From: Diplocarpon mali
Taxonomy: Eukaryota; Ascomycota; Leotiomycetes; Helotiales; Drepanopezizaceae
NCBI GenBank assembly: GCA_024741835.1
Contig: JAENRP010000344.1
Location: 1 to 42,871, forward strand
Direction: 5' to 3'
Length of the DNA stretch: 42,871 bases
Shown here: positions 21,790 to 32,224 of the stretch, one piece after another
Layout of the letters: each line of letters opens with the position of its first letter
How positions within the stretch are numbered: position 1 is the first letter of the stretch
The notes under the pieces: generated by a model
What the model was told of the DNA's origin: nothing
Database searches by the model: none
Seen by the model: the letters and a program-made list of their open reading frames with translations, nothing else
Position numbers and translations under genes: made by a program

Positions 21790-23200
21790 GTAAACGAATA
21801 AAAATGATAGAAACTCCTTTTCTTCTTTTAATAACGCGACTCTTAGTCTAAGATCGTAAGTTAAAAGCTTAAAGTTATTAAAGCTATTAAATCGCAGTTT
21901 TAAAGAAAATTTAAAGATAATTTCAAGTAATCTTAAGCATATATGCTCTAACTAACTTAAGAGGCGTCCTTGCTAAAGAAAATCCAAGCTTTATATAAAA
22001 TTCGACTAATAATTTAGGAATTTCTTTAATATAGTTGTATTTGATTATTAAGCTTCTCTAAGGTGGTAACTCGCTTATTCAACTTAAGGGAAGCTGGATT
22101 TAGGTATTTAAAGTTCGCGTATTAGTTTTTACCTTTTAAAGTCTATCGATTTTCAAACTAAGGGGCGCGATAAGTTTCCTAAAGAAGGCCTTTAATTAAG
22201 GTTTCTAAATGTTAGATATAGAGTTTAGAAAACTAGGCTTTAAGTTCCTTGATTTTTAAGGCAGATTTTACTCTTAGGCCAGGACTATAAGTAAAGGGAA
22301 TTACTATTAGATTTCTCTTTACCTCCTTTATAACTTCTAAAGCCTTTAAGTGTTCTTAAATTAAGCTCTTAAGGTCTTTAGTATAAAAGGGGGTAAGGGA
22401 TTTTTCCTATTCTATAGCATTAATAGTTCTCTTACTAAGATCTGATTTTAAAGTAAAGGCTAAGAACTCCTTAAATAAGGCAAAGGTTATAGGGTCTTAT
22501 TTATCGATCTTAAAATTCTTAATGATTTTATTATAAAGGTTAATAGGTAATCTAAGTAAGAAAAGGCGGCCTCTTTCAACTTCGCTAAGTATTTTCTAAT
22601 CGATTAAGGTATTCGACACTTAAGTAAAGGTCTAATAGTAGTTTTTAAGTTCCTTAGGAGTACGAGTAATAAGAATAAACTCCTTTAGAAAGGCTAGAGT
22701 ATTACGAATCTGCTATCTATTAAATTCTCGAAATTCAGCTTTAAAAGCCTTAATAAGTAGTTCCTAAGACTTGCGAAGCTTTTACTTAAGTAGAGATTTA
22801 ATAATATCTTTACTAATTTAATTATAATAGTAGGAAAGTCGATTGATTATCTTATTATATTTAATACTGAAATTATAATAAGTCTCCTTATATTATTTAA
22901 GGAAATTAGTAATATTAGCTCTAATAAAATAAGGAGCGCTAAAGGAACTAAGGAAGGGAAAATGATTAGTAATAGCTTTAAAGGCGGCTATTATCACTTT
23001 ATTCATTTTAATAGAAGGGGAGTTAGGTCGAATATAGGGCCTAAGGTATTCTAAGGAGTTTTTAGAATCTAAGTCAATCTTAAAGTGACTAAGGCGAGCT
23101 TAAAAAGATTTAGGCAAAGGGTTAAAAGGAGGTTTGAAATTGATGTTTTTAATATTTTTAAGTATTAATATTGAAAAAGTAGGTGCAGTTATTAAAGGGG
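21790..23200 (-). pseudogene. F gag relic
   Basis: Minus-strand reading includes KVIIAAFKAITNHFPFLSSF, FSAPYFIRANITNFLKQY (about 22930), QIRNTLAFLKEFI (about 22710), RTPKELKNYYQTF and SEVERGRLFLLRLPINLYN (about 22590). The pattern of a substrate-like FxxxNITxFLxxY block followed by helical sequence is that of fungal LTR-retrotransposon gag proteins. A palindromic core (22270-22292) is read in the same frame as TYSPGLRVKS. Several stops. No knuckle seen, though the gap may hide it. Confidence 0.65.
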
Positions 23201-24001
23201 AAGGTATTAAAGGAGAAGGTAAAGAACTCGAGTTATATAAAATTATATTTTTATATTCCTACTCGTAGGCCTGGCCTAGGAGTGAAAATCCGACTTCTAT
23301 AGAAAGTTTATTTATACTTTACTAAGACTTCTTTAATAGGTATAAAGCAATAAATAAAGGTATTGCAATTATTAGTAGTAAGAAAAGGTTTATTAAATTA
23401 AAGACTAATTTCTATAATAAAGTTTTTAAGAAAGATTTATCTTAGCTTCTAAGATAATTCCTATTAGTTCTTAAAATAAAGGGGTCTTCGGAGATGATTT
23501 TAAGGCAGTTTTTAAAGTCCTATTAAGTAGAGGCAGCTAAAGTATCCAATTTAGCTTTTTAAGAAAGCTAAGGAGACTCTTTCAATTAGAGCTTTTATTT
23601 AGTATTATATGAATACCTAAAACTGCTTTTATTTAAAGTAGCTATTATAGCTAATTAAACTTCTTTATATCAGAAAGGCTGGAAATCCGATAATCGTACT
23701 AATAGGCTGATAATTCAAGCTTATCAGATTAGAGGTAGGTAGGAGAGGCGGAATAGAGGCTGAAATGGGAAAATCTGAGATTATTAATAGTAAAGAGTAG
23801 CAATCGATAGTTTTAAATAACTGAGTGATTGCAAGGTCGATAATAGAGGAATAATAACTAATAGTTATAAATAATTAAATGATTGTTATCTTAAGAGGGG
23901 TTTTCGAAGGGTTGATCTCTTATCTGCAAACCAAGAGAATCAAGAGGAGAAGTCGTATAAAGACGAAATCTCAAAGGAATCGTCCCTACGTAAGTTACTA
24001 A

Positions 24002-24248
24002 TATAAGACTAAGGGGAGATAATATAAGAATAGGCCTAAGGGAAGACTTAAAAACAAGAGGGAGGAAGCACTATAAGCGGGCTCTCCGAAGACGAGAACT
24101 AGGATAATTCACTAATTAAGGGTAGAATAGGTAGTTTGTATTGCATACTATCTCTAAGTACAATAGTAGTCCTATATATACCCCTTTCTTAGTCCTCATC
24201 TGACTATATGACCTATATCACAAGATCCTCCACTTCCAGGTCTCTATA
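24002..24248 (-). repeat. F right LTR
   Basis: 247 bp, partner of 21228-21474. Less RIP-affected, for example it keeps GATCCTCCACTTCC where the left copy has lost C residues. Confidence 0.9.
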
Positions 24249-24920
24249 ATAGGATCTATATATTATAAGATCAGGTTTTAAGCTTTACCTATTATATACT
24301 TAAAGTAGGTAGTGATCTAGTCCTCTCTTAAAGTAAAGTTGCTTAAGTACTTTTAAATAAATACCTTTATAGCTATCTTTTAAGTATTATAAGTGATTTT
24401 GCCTTAGTAGTTGCTAAAATAGGTTTAAAGGTACTTAATTTAATAAGGGTCGACGGCTAGGACTAAAGGTCTGATAATTAAAAGGTAGTAGTTTAAGAAA
24501 GGTAGCAAATCGGTAGTAAGGGACTAAGTATTCTAAAGGCTAGCACTTAAGGAAAAAGGGGCAGTAGTATTATTTTAAAGAGCAGCAGCTATAGCAGCAC
24601 TAATAAGGTTTGCGATTTTAGCCTACTAAGCAGCTAAAAAGAGAGGGGCCGATATAGTAGAAGTAGATATCGGTTCTTCTTTAACTTTAATTAATAGAAG
24701 GGAAGTATTTTAAAAATCCACTTACGGTCTAAGCCTAAGAGTGAAATCAGTACTAAGAGAGGTTTCTTCCTAAGTAGGCTTAAGAGAGGGAATATCTCTA
24801 GGACTAAGGTTGACAGTAAGGCCTATAGAACTGGAACTAATAGTAGTAAGGCCTATAGAATTAGTGGCAGTAAGGCCTAGTAGTAGAAGTACGGTTAACC
24901 TTTCACTTCTCTTAAGTGGT
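24249..24920 (-). pseudogene. E2 gag relic, N-terminal part
   Basis: Collinear with the N-terminal half of E1 gag. The start codon equivalent to E1 14447 reads ATA here. A palindromic core lies at 24720-24742, matching 14272-14294 in E1. Confidence 0.75.
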
Positions 24921-25956
24921 ATAAGATTAGAGGTTATAAGTACTAACTCTTTCTATATTATCTAGTTTAATCTAAAGGGACCTAATGCTAAATAGTGACC
25001 TATTTAAAAGGGGGAAGATCAATATAAGCGGAGCTATATATATTCTTAAAGCCTTTTAGTAGAGTATATATTAAGGTATTATAGGTTTATAGATCTTAAG
25101 AAAGAAGGTTTTACTTTAGGATCACTTCTCTTTACTAATTAGGAGTTGTAATAAGGTTACTTAAGGGTATAGTACAAATCTAGGGAAGTAAGGTCCGAGG
25201 ATCTAAAGCTTATTACTCTACTAAAGTTGACCTAGTCTCTAATAGTATAGTATAACCTACTAAGGCTGACTAAGTCTTTATATATATATATAGGTATAGA
25301 TCCCCTAGTTTTATACTTAAGTATTCGAAGGAAGGAGTAAAGAGCTTCGAAGAGTATAAGGAAGAGTTAATAAATATAGGTCGATAAGTATAGGTCGATA
25401 GGAAGTATAAAGAAGGTCGACAACTTATTTATAAGGAGGTGTCTTCAAGGAGTCGAGTTATATTCAAGGGTTTCAAAGGAAGGAGTAAGAAGCTTCGAAG
25501 AGTATAAGAAGAGTTATCGATAAGTATATTATCAATAAGTATATTATCGATAAGTATAAGGTCGATAAAAAAGAGTAGTATAAAGTTATTTATAAGGGAG
25601 GGAGAAAGTTAAGAAGAGAAAAGCTATTATATTACTCTAAGCAGCAGCCTACGCTAGCAAAGCAAAGGCATAGTAAATAAAATTTTTTCAAATTGAAATT
25701 AAAGGTAAATCTCCGTTTACTAAATAAAAGAGGTAAGAGATCGAAAAAATAAGCTAATCTTATATTCGAAGGTCGTTTTTCAGCTTTCTTTAAAAACTAG
25801 ATTAGTAAGATCTAGGCGTTATATACGAGTTGCTTAAGGCAGTTTGTAGTAGAAGTCGAGATCAAGAGATCGAGTTGCTTAAGGCAGTTCGAAATGACAA
25901 TTCTAAAGGTAGTAGATATTAAGCTTCTTAGCAAAGGTTAAGTTGATCTTTTCTTA

Positions 25957-26208
25957 TATTACAACTTGCTCTTAAGCGTATAGAAGGCGAGAATTGAATA
26001 ACGCTAACTATATTACCTTAAAAGGTACGCTATATAATTGAGAAGAAAAGATAAAGGAGAGAGAGCCTCTAGTAGAGCTCCTCCAGAATAAGTACAGGTA
26101 CTTCACTAGCGTATACGTAATCCAGCCACCTTGCTACCTTAGCGTACACCTGACTTTGTGCACCTGACCGACACGTGATATAACCGTGCACGTGATGCGG
26201 CCGTAACA
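25957..26208 (-). repeat. E2 right LTR (5' LTR)
   Basis: 252 bp, starts TATTACAACTT, ends GGCCGTAACA, followed by the duplication CGAAT. The 3' part keeps two CACGTG motifs and looks nearly free of RIP. Confidence 0.95.
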
Positions 26209-26800
26209 CGAATACCTTAAAGCTATTAATTAGATAATTTGCTACCTTTTTAGTATACGCTTCTTAAGAATCACTTATAATCGATTTAGTAGATTAAATA
26301 ACCTAATAGTATTATTAAATGCTTCCTTTATAGATAATCTAGAGATAAGGCGCTCCTTTTACAGTTTTATTATATTCCTATTTAAAGGAGCAATCATTTG
26401 AAAGGCCTTAAAGCAACCGATAGTTACTACTTCTACTATAGAGGCTGAGCTCTTAAGAGTAGCGCATATAGCAAAGGAGATAATGGCTTTAAGAAGGTTC
26501 TTTAAAGAAATATAGCTTAAGGTAGAAGCTCTATAGTCTATATTTTATAATAATCAATAGATAATACGGTTTATTATAAGAGACTTTTAAAGGATTTCTA
26601 CAAAGCTCTAATATATTAATATATATAATATATAGCTATAATAGGAGTATTAAAAAGGGAGCTTTCAAATGGCCTATCTCCTTACTAAGGATATGCACGC
26701 TAATAGCCTTACTAAAAACCTTCTTTAATAAAAGTTCGAGAGCTTTATTAAGCTTTTAAACCTCTAAGATATAAGAGGTCTAGTCGAGAAGCTAGCATTT
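26209..26800 (+). pseudogene. Copia-2 RNase H relic, fragment 3 of 3
   Basis: Continues fragment 2 in the same frame after CGAAT: YLKAIN, then NLEIRRSFYSFIIFLFKGAII, KALKQPIVTTSTIEAELLRVAH, KEIMALRRFFKEI, a YNNQ(stop)IIR block, and finally MAYLLTKDMHANSLTKNLL. These are the copia RNase H blocks up to the conserved LTK motif. The relic ends near 26795. Confidence 0.9.
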
Positions 26801-26889
26801 TAAATGCTTTATAATCCTTTTATATCTCCTTTATAAGAGCGAGTAAGAAGGAAGCGCAAGATAGGGTTCAATTTTCCTTATACTAATAT

Positions 26890-27797
26890 ATAAAGAGGCC
26901 TAAAACCAACTCCCTTAGATAATCAGAACCTCTAATAGCTTTGCAAATAATATAAGGGCGCGTCCCTATTAAGAAGTAATAGACTCCTCTAGCGGTATAG
27001 CCTTAGGAGCAGCCGCAGGGGCAGGAGCCTTAAAAGCCTCTGCGAGGCGGGCGGCAAGGCTAAGAGGTACTATAATCGGCGGCGGTAGAAGCTCCTAACC
27101 AACTGGTTCTAAGAAGCTATTAGCTATAGTACGAGAAAAGCTTATAATTAATATACCTTCTAACGATACTACCTCCTTTATCTCTCTTTAGCGCGACTTC
27201 CGAAGCTCCTCTTTTACCTTCCTTTTAATAGCGGCAAGGCCTTAAACTGCTTATTAGTGGTAGCCCACCTAGAAGGAGCTTGAGAATATATTATAGCATT
27301 ACTATTATTCTCCTCTAATAAGAATATATAATCTTCCTACGCTTTTAAGGCACTAATAGAAAGCTTTTAATACGCATAGCCTCCCTTTATATAATAAAAG
27401 TAGCATACTCCTACTATACTATTAAAGTATACGCCAGCCGACTTCCTAGCTAGCGAGCTCTAAACGCACCTCTTATATAGTATATTCCTTATTAGCCCCT
27501 GCTCCAGCTTGCGGCAGGAGGAGGGAGCTGCAGAGGAGACCGCTGGTATTCTAGGAACCATAGCCTAGGGGGTAGCAGAGAGGGGAGGGGGCGCGCTCCC
27601 TCTTAAGGGTATTATTATATCGAACGTCTTAGGCGCGTTATCATTTTGCTATCTGCTGCGCTAGGAAGCTTTAAGCTATATTTGAGTATAACGACTTTAC
27701 TATAAGTCTTTAACAGGAGTAAGGGAGTATGATTAAGAAGCATATAGTAGTAGCCCTAGTAGGGCGCTCCTTAAAGTTGTTATTACTATTCTCCATT
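26890..27797 (-). pseudogene. Unidentified RIP-affected coding relic
   Basis: On the minus strand, from an ATG at about 27797 (MENSNNNFKERPTRATT), the sequence looks like degraded protein code. It later has a Cys/Tyr-rich stretch (SIVGVCYFYYIKGGYAY, about 27390) where Tyr could stand for lost Cys, and an acidic helix (EDYIFLLEENNSNAIIY, about 27330). I do not recognise the family. It lies antisense, just beyond the copia-2 RNase H, so it may belong to that element or to another insertion. Ends are approximate. Confidence 0.3.
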
Positions 27798-28071
27798 TTT
27801 TAAAGTGATTATTTAAAGAAGTATAAGGAAGGAAAGCTTTATAAGGAAAAACGCATACTTTTATAGGCGCGCTGCCTTTATTAACTTTCCTTTATCACCT
27901 GATTTAGCTTCTATTCTATAAAGGAAGTACCTAGAACGCGCTCCCTCTTTCATTTATTATAGCTTTGTTAAGCAATTTTCATTATTCTAAAAGCTAAGAA
28001 GTATAATAAAGGAGTCTTATATACTAGATCTAGCGCTAGTTATAGCTAAGCCTAGCTAAGAGCTGCTTCTC

Positions 28072-28152
28072 ACTTAAGGGGTATATTATGCTATAAGGAG
28101 CCTTAGGCACTAAGGCATTTAAGGACTAACTTATATAATATACCCCTAAAGT
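28072..28152. repeat. 81-bp inverted repeat at the right edge of the RIP block
   Basis: Arms of about 19 bp (28072-28090 and 28134-28152) built on ACTTAAGGGGTATATTAT match with one mismatch. AT-rich mutated sequence ends here and normal-composition DNA begins. It could be a MITE or the remains of an LTR edge. Confidence 0.65.
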
Positions 28153-28879
28153 GGCCACGGAGTACTTCTATAAAGGGAGCTCAGATATACAGTTAGAGTA
28201 GAATTTTACAAGCTTTTGCTACCACTGAGAATCCACCTCTAAATACAGAACGACACATAGCTATGCGTCTGGTGTATGGCGCATGGAGTTTGGCCAATCT
28301 CACTCGAAAAATGGGGGATTCTACTTTGCTCGTTAAATGCGCTCTATATAGACGCTGGATTTATACTAAAATGGGCTGCGACATATTTGCTGACGCTTGA
28401 TGATGGAATGGATACGAAATTATTCTTTCGGGGTTTAGGTGGCGGGCCTTGATTTGAGCGTTAATTACCTTTGCTTTCAAAAGTAACTAAATGAACGATA
28501 GCTCATGCATTTGCTCCTCTATCTGTCGATATACGTGACAATAGATTTTTGTTCTTTAATCCAATTCTACAATTCTAACAAAATCCTCAAAATGCCTCTA
28601 CCTTATTTGACGTGAGGGTTATAATCTGCTAATACTCCTATACCCATCCAATCCCAATCTCAATGATTCTTTACCTTTTCCCTAAATTCTGTGCGAAACC
28701 TTAGCAGAACTTCCACGCAGAAACACTCAAATATTCGAACCAAACAACACAACTTTATACACAAAACAAGTGGTCAAAAATTGGAAATGAACAGTATACT
28801 CAAAGTTGAATATCAGAATATCAGAATATATATGTATTTGACAGAAATCACAGGAATGCCCAGTAGGATACACTCGCGA
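28153..28879. other. Intergenic spacer between the repeat block and the first gene
   Basis: Ordinary AT-leaning sequence without RIP-type TpA enrichment. Likely 3' flank of the methyltransferase gene. The one open frame here (28691-28918, plus) shows no family features and runs into the 3' end of the gene on the other strand. I see nothing else. Confidence 0.6.
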
Positions 28880-29990
28880 CTAATTTTCAGTTCCTGGCTT
28901 AAAGGTCTTAGTTACTAGACATAACCTTACAAGGGCCTGATCGGAGTAAAACGGTCCCTCCTGGACGTCTTCCTTTGGCATCTCAAATACGAGTTCCTGG
29001 AGACTAAAACCACTCATCTCACAAGCTTCAGGGAATTTTTCGAATGTCTCCAAGCTCCTCACGGTCGCAGCAATCAAAATCTTAGCGCTGGGATACAGCT
29101 CAAAGATTTCCGCAAACGTGGAGACCAGTGGCGGGATGTTCCTCGGGTCATAAGTAAGGTCCGCACCAAGAACGAGATCAACCTTCCGGCCTAAATTCCA
29201 TTCCGGATGTTCTTCGCCCGTGAGGGCGTGGCCCCATTTCAGCTCTTTTGCCTCAATGATAGAGGAGTCTTGTAGGCCGTTGAGGTAGAAATTCGTGGGC
29301 AGGCTCGCTACTACGTCGTCGTCGCCGTCGGTGGCGAGGATGTGCGCAGGCTTGAGATACTTTGCGCAGAGGATGGAAAGATATCCTGTTCCAGAGCCTA
29401 ATTCCAGGACCGAGTGGCCGCGGATGATGGAGGGATTGGTACACAGGTAGTTTCCGAGGTGTAGACAAGCTTCCCATGTTCTGAGGCCTGTGGTCCCAGC
29501 CGCGGCGAGCATGTTGCGAGCTTCATATAGGATAATTTTCGGCGCGGGCTGGTTTCGAGGTGATAACAGAGAGAGTGAGTATGTGACATAAGTTTTCTGC
29601 TGAGCAGCAGCAGCTTCACTTGGCATTGGATTGGCAAGCAGAGGAGCAAGACAGTTCATTAAATCATCTGATATGCTCTTAAACACAATGTAAAGTCAGA
29701 AATTTACTCATTGAACATTCTTCGATAAAAATATTGCGTACTTCTTGATCCCAATCCTGAATACTCCTTTCAATCCTCCTCACAAGCTCTTTCAGAACCC
29801 GAAGCTGGTACCTCGGTGGAGGCGCGTGATGAACATCATCAGCGAAGCATCTGGTGTAGATACACTGCTGAAAAGCATTATCCCTGAGCTGTTCGTCAGC
29901 TGGGTAGTCGAGTTCGACAGTGACTTGTAGATATTGGCGACAAAACCGATCGAGCTGCTGTCCTGCGCTGGCTGATAATTGACGCTCCAT
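28880..29990 (-). CDS. EFM3: Protein-lysine N-methyltransferase, FAM86/EFM3 family (elongation factor 2)
   Basis: Two exons, complement(29708..29990) and complement(28880..29667), give 356 residues. The intron is 40 nt (GTAAAT...CTGAC...CAG, phase 1), short for a fungus but the only splice that joins both frames. Residues 1-110 hold the FAM86-type N-terminal region (LDRFCRQYLQ at 13-22). Residues about 150-330 are a seven-beta-strand SAM-dependent methyltransferase fold: RTWEA (157-161), motif I LELGSGTG (182-189), ATDGDDDVV (206-214) and GADLTYD (262-268), a D-x-x-Y variant of the family post-motif. Yeast EFM3 and human FAM86A (EEF2KMT) methylate a lysine of EF2 in the cytosol, and their length (about 330-340) fits. 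The neighbour, divergent, is ribosomal protein eS24. Orthology is inferred from motifs. A related lysine methyltransferase of the same superfamily is the alternative. Confidence 0.88.
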
Positions 29991-30316
29991 TCCCTTGAGA
30001 ATAACATGGCATGATCGTCACATGTATTCACGAGTCACCACATCATCAACTCCTACGATGAAGACGATGTCAAAGCCGAGGCGATCATACCACTTTGCCG
30101 CTTACCTAGTCGCGGTGTCACGCCTGACCCACCTGCTAGGGCTAGTTTTTTTCGTGAAAATTCATGTGTGCTCTCTCTCGCTTATATGGCTAGCGCCGAA
30201 ACCACAACCCGAACTTGCTCGCCCGCACAATCTGGACGACAGCGACCTCTTCGACAAATCGTAACGTCAAACATCTGTCATCACGTAGACAGAGCGACAC
30301 TACATCTATCGCAACG
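29991..30316. promoter_or_regulatory. Divergent promoter region of EFM3 and RPS24
   Basis: 326 bp separate the two start codons, so the promoters must lie here or overlap the 5' leaders. It contains a CTAGGGCTAG stretch near 30136 and a CT-rich run (CTCTCTCTCGCTT) near 30171, as often seen before the start of fungal ribosomal-protein transcripts. I cannot assign factor sites. Confidence 0.6.
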
Positions 30317-30982
30317 ATGGCAGACCGTGAGCAAGCAGTTACGCTGCGCACGCGCAAATTTATCCGAAATCCTCTCCTGGGCCGCAAGCAGATGGTCGTG
30401 TAAGTTACCCTTGCCTCCATCGATTGCGACTCCGCGCGCGACGATACCATCAGAACGGCCGTTTCGCTACATCAAAATCGACTTGGAGATGCCGAAGCAA
30501 ATTACCACTGGCCGGAGGACCTTGAGATACGAGGCAATTTACAAGATCCGGTTCTGACGAGAGGCTTAGTGACATCCTCCACCCCAATCGCGCCAACATC
30601 TCCAAGGACGAGCTCCGTGGCAAGCTGGCCGAGATGTACAAGGCCAACAAAGACCAGGTCAATGTGTTCGGTCTCCAGACGCAATTCGGAGGCGGCAAGA
30701 CAACTGGCTTCGCACTCGTGTACGATTCGCCCGAGGCCATGAAGAAGTTCGAGCCCCACTACAGATTGGTCCGTGTTGGATTTGCGTCAAAGATCGAGAA
30801 GCCCAGCAGACAACAGCGTACGTCCATCTCACCCATGCGCATTATATGCCGGGATCTCAATTGCAGCTGTGGTGGAAAAGATACTGATTTGGTGGCAAAC
30901 AGGCAAGCAACGCAAGAACAGACAAAAGACTCTCCGGGGTACGGCGAAGGTTAAGGGTGCTTCCAAGAAGAAGGACAAGTAA
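30317..30982 (+). CDS. RPS24: 40S ribosomal protein eS24
   Basis: Three exons: 30317-30399, 30570-30817 and 30903-30982, giving 136 residues, normal for fungal eS24. Intron 1 (170 nt) has GTAAGT, a CTGAC branch site at 30554 and TAG. Intron 2 (85 nt) has GTACGT, a CTGAT branch site and CAG. The protein opens [21 protein letters not shown]. It then has [43 protein letters not shown] and a basic tail KQRKNRQK...KGASKKKDK. These are the diagnostic blocks of the eS24 family, a small-subunit protein in the cytosolic ribosome. The first ATG fits the family start. Expression is expected to be high and co-ordinated with other ribosomal genes. It shares its promoter region with EFM3. Confidence 0.97.
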
Positions 30983-32224
30983 ACGGATCGCTCTACTGTT
31001 CTCTTCTGGATGGGCGGGGAGGGGAGCCTGGTATTGCGGGGAAACATGGCTTCTTTGTTTCCCGTACATGCATGGATTCGACGGCATTGGGGAATATGGG
31101 TTGCGGGCATTAATTCTCGATGAAACCTGAGGACTATACATTACAATCAAGGCGTTTGCTTGTCACCATCAACGAGGCTCTGTGTGAATACGGAATGATG
31201 ATGTTGAGGTCAGCTTCTGGGGTTCAGAATGGCCGACGGAGCCGGGGTTGATGGGGGTGCGAGCAGTGAACGTAGCACGTTGGAAGTATCCAACGTCACA
31301 GTATCCTCACAGCCTCGTCGTTGAACAAGCCCATCCCCAACCCAACTTCCCCGGCCCTGGGCGATATGGAAGTCCACCCCAGCTCTAATCCGACAATACA
31401 AAGACAGGCAGACCCGGCAGCAAGCAAGCCAGCTACACAGCTCCGCGCCACCGCGACAGCGCAGTCTCGACACCCCCCCACCGGCATGACCTGGGGCCCT
31501 CTGCTCGCCGACCCCTTCCCGCCGCCGCAGTCGTCGCCACCCACGCCGTGTCTGGGGGGAGAATCCACGTCTCCGCCATCCTGCCCCGAGCATCGGTCCG
31601 CGCCGTCTCGGTCCGGATGGACCGCGTGCCGCGGCTACGGTCGCTGGAAGCAGGCGACGAGAGGACGGCAAGGAGAGAGGACGAGAGCGGATGCAGACCG
31701 AGAGGTCGACTCTTCACACCCCTCCTGGCGGCGATCCAGATGTACTGACCCAGACACACCACGACAGACCAGTCGGCACTGTCAAGCCGAAGCTCCAACC
31801 GCCAGAGAGGGCAGGTTTTCCCCTCTTTCAGATTCTGAAAAGCCGCTCACACCCCCGACACAGAATCAATAGGCGGAACGATGCATTAAGGAATTCTAGG
31901 TCAAAACCCCTCCCAACACCCACACACATCACTCCAGATTCAAATTTCACGCCCTATTCCATCCTCCCTGCCTCGCCTCATGGGAGCCAAAGAATNNNNN
32001 NNNNNNNNNNNNNNNNNNNNNNNNNNTCGAAGCCTTGTCAGTATTCCTCAAACTCCTGGGCCCCCCCTTCGCACTAATCCACTTCCATACCCCCTCCACT
32101 ACAAGCACGAATAGCCGCGCAAGCAATTTGCAGAATTCTATTCCCCTGCGACCTCCACCTCCAACATTACCGTCCATTTGCTCCAGGGCACACGTGACAG
32201 TCTTCACGCCAGCTACGCCCGAGT
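30983..32224. other. Intergenic region between eS24 and the MFS gene (convergent)
   Basis: Holds the 3' flanks of two convergent genes and an assembly gap (31996-32026). The stretch 31,300-31,900 is GC-rich and open in several frames on both strands (for example 31321-31872 plus, Pro/Ser/Arg/Thr-rich), but none shows a domain, membrane span or convincing splice structure. I see no gene I can support. Confidence 0.6.
31996..32026. other. Assembly gap (31 N)
   Basis: Short run of N in the 3' flank of the MFS gene. Confidence 0.95.

Larger units (their letters stand above)
21228..24248 (-). mobile_element. Element F: 3-kb gag-only (non-autonomous) LTR retrotransposon inside E2
   Basis: Two 247-bp LTRs (21228-21474, 24002-24248) flank about 2.5 kb. 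The 4-bp target ATAG is duplicated (21224-21227, 24249-24252). The intact target is visible in E1 near 13805, where the sequence runs AAAGATAGGATC without interruption. Internal sequence on the minus strand encodes a gag-like relic only. I see no protease, RT, RNase H or integrase motif, so F probably relied on another element. It carries palindromic cores at 22270 and 23261 and a half core at 21722 next to an assembly gap. The 87-N gap means the true length is not known. Confidence 0.85.
16004..26208 (-). mobile_element. Ty3/gypsy element E2, same family as E1, interrupted by element F
   Basis: Bounded by 252-bp LTRs (16004-16255 and 25957-26208) and a perfect target duplication CGAAT (15999-16003 and 26209-26213). 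Coding strand minus, collinear with E1. Element F (21228-24248) splits its gag. Without F and its duplication it is about 7.18 kb. The excess over E1 includes a 90-bp segment downstream of the knuckle (about 20769-20858) that E1 lacks. E2 is more heavily RIP-mutated than E1. Approximate relics: integrase 16900-17800, RNase H 18080-18440, RT 18640-19450, protease 20110-20500, gag 20659-21227 plus 24249-24920. Confidence 0.95.

Noticed and set aside
1..28152. Subtelomere or centromere identity of the AT-rich block
   Set aside because: No telomere repeat is visible, and a nested RIP-affected block alone cannot tell a centromere from an ordinary repeat island.
31321..31872. 183-codon plus-strand open frame as a gene
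   Set aside because: Low-complexity Pro/Ser/Arg/Thr content with competing open frames on the other strand and no recognisable feature.
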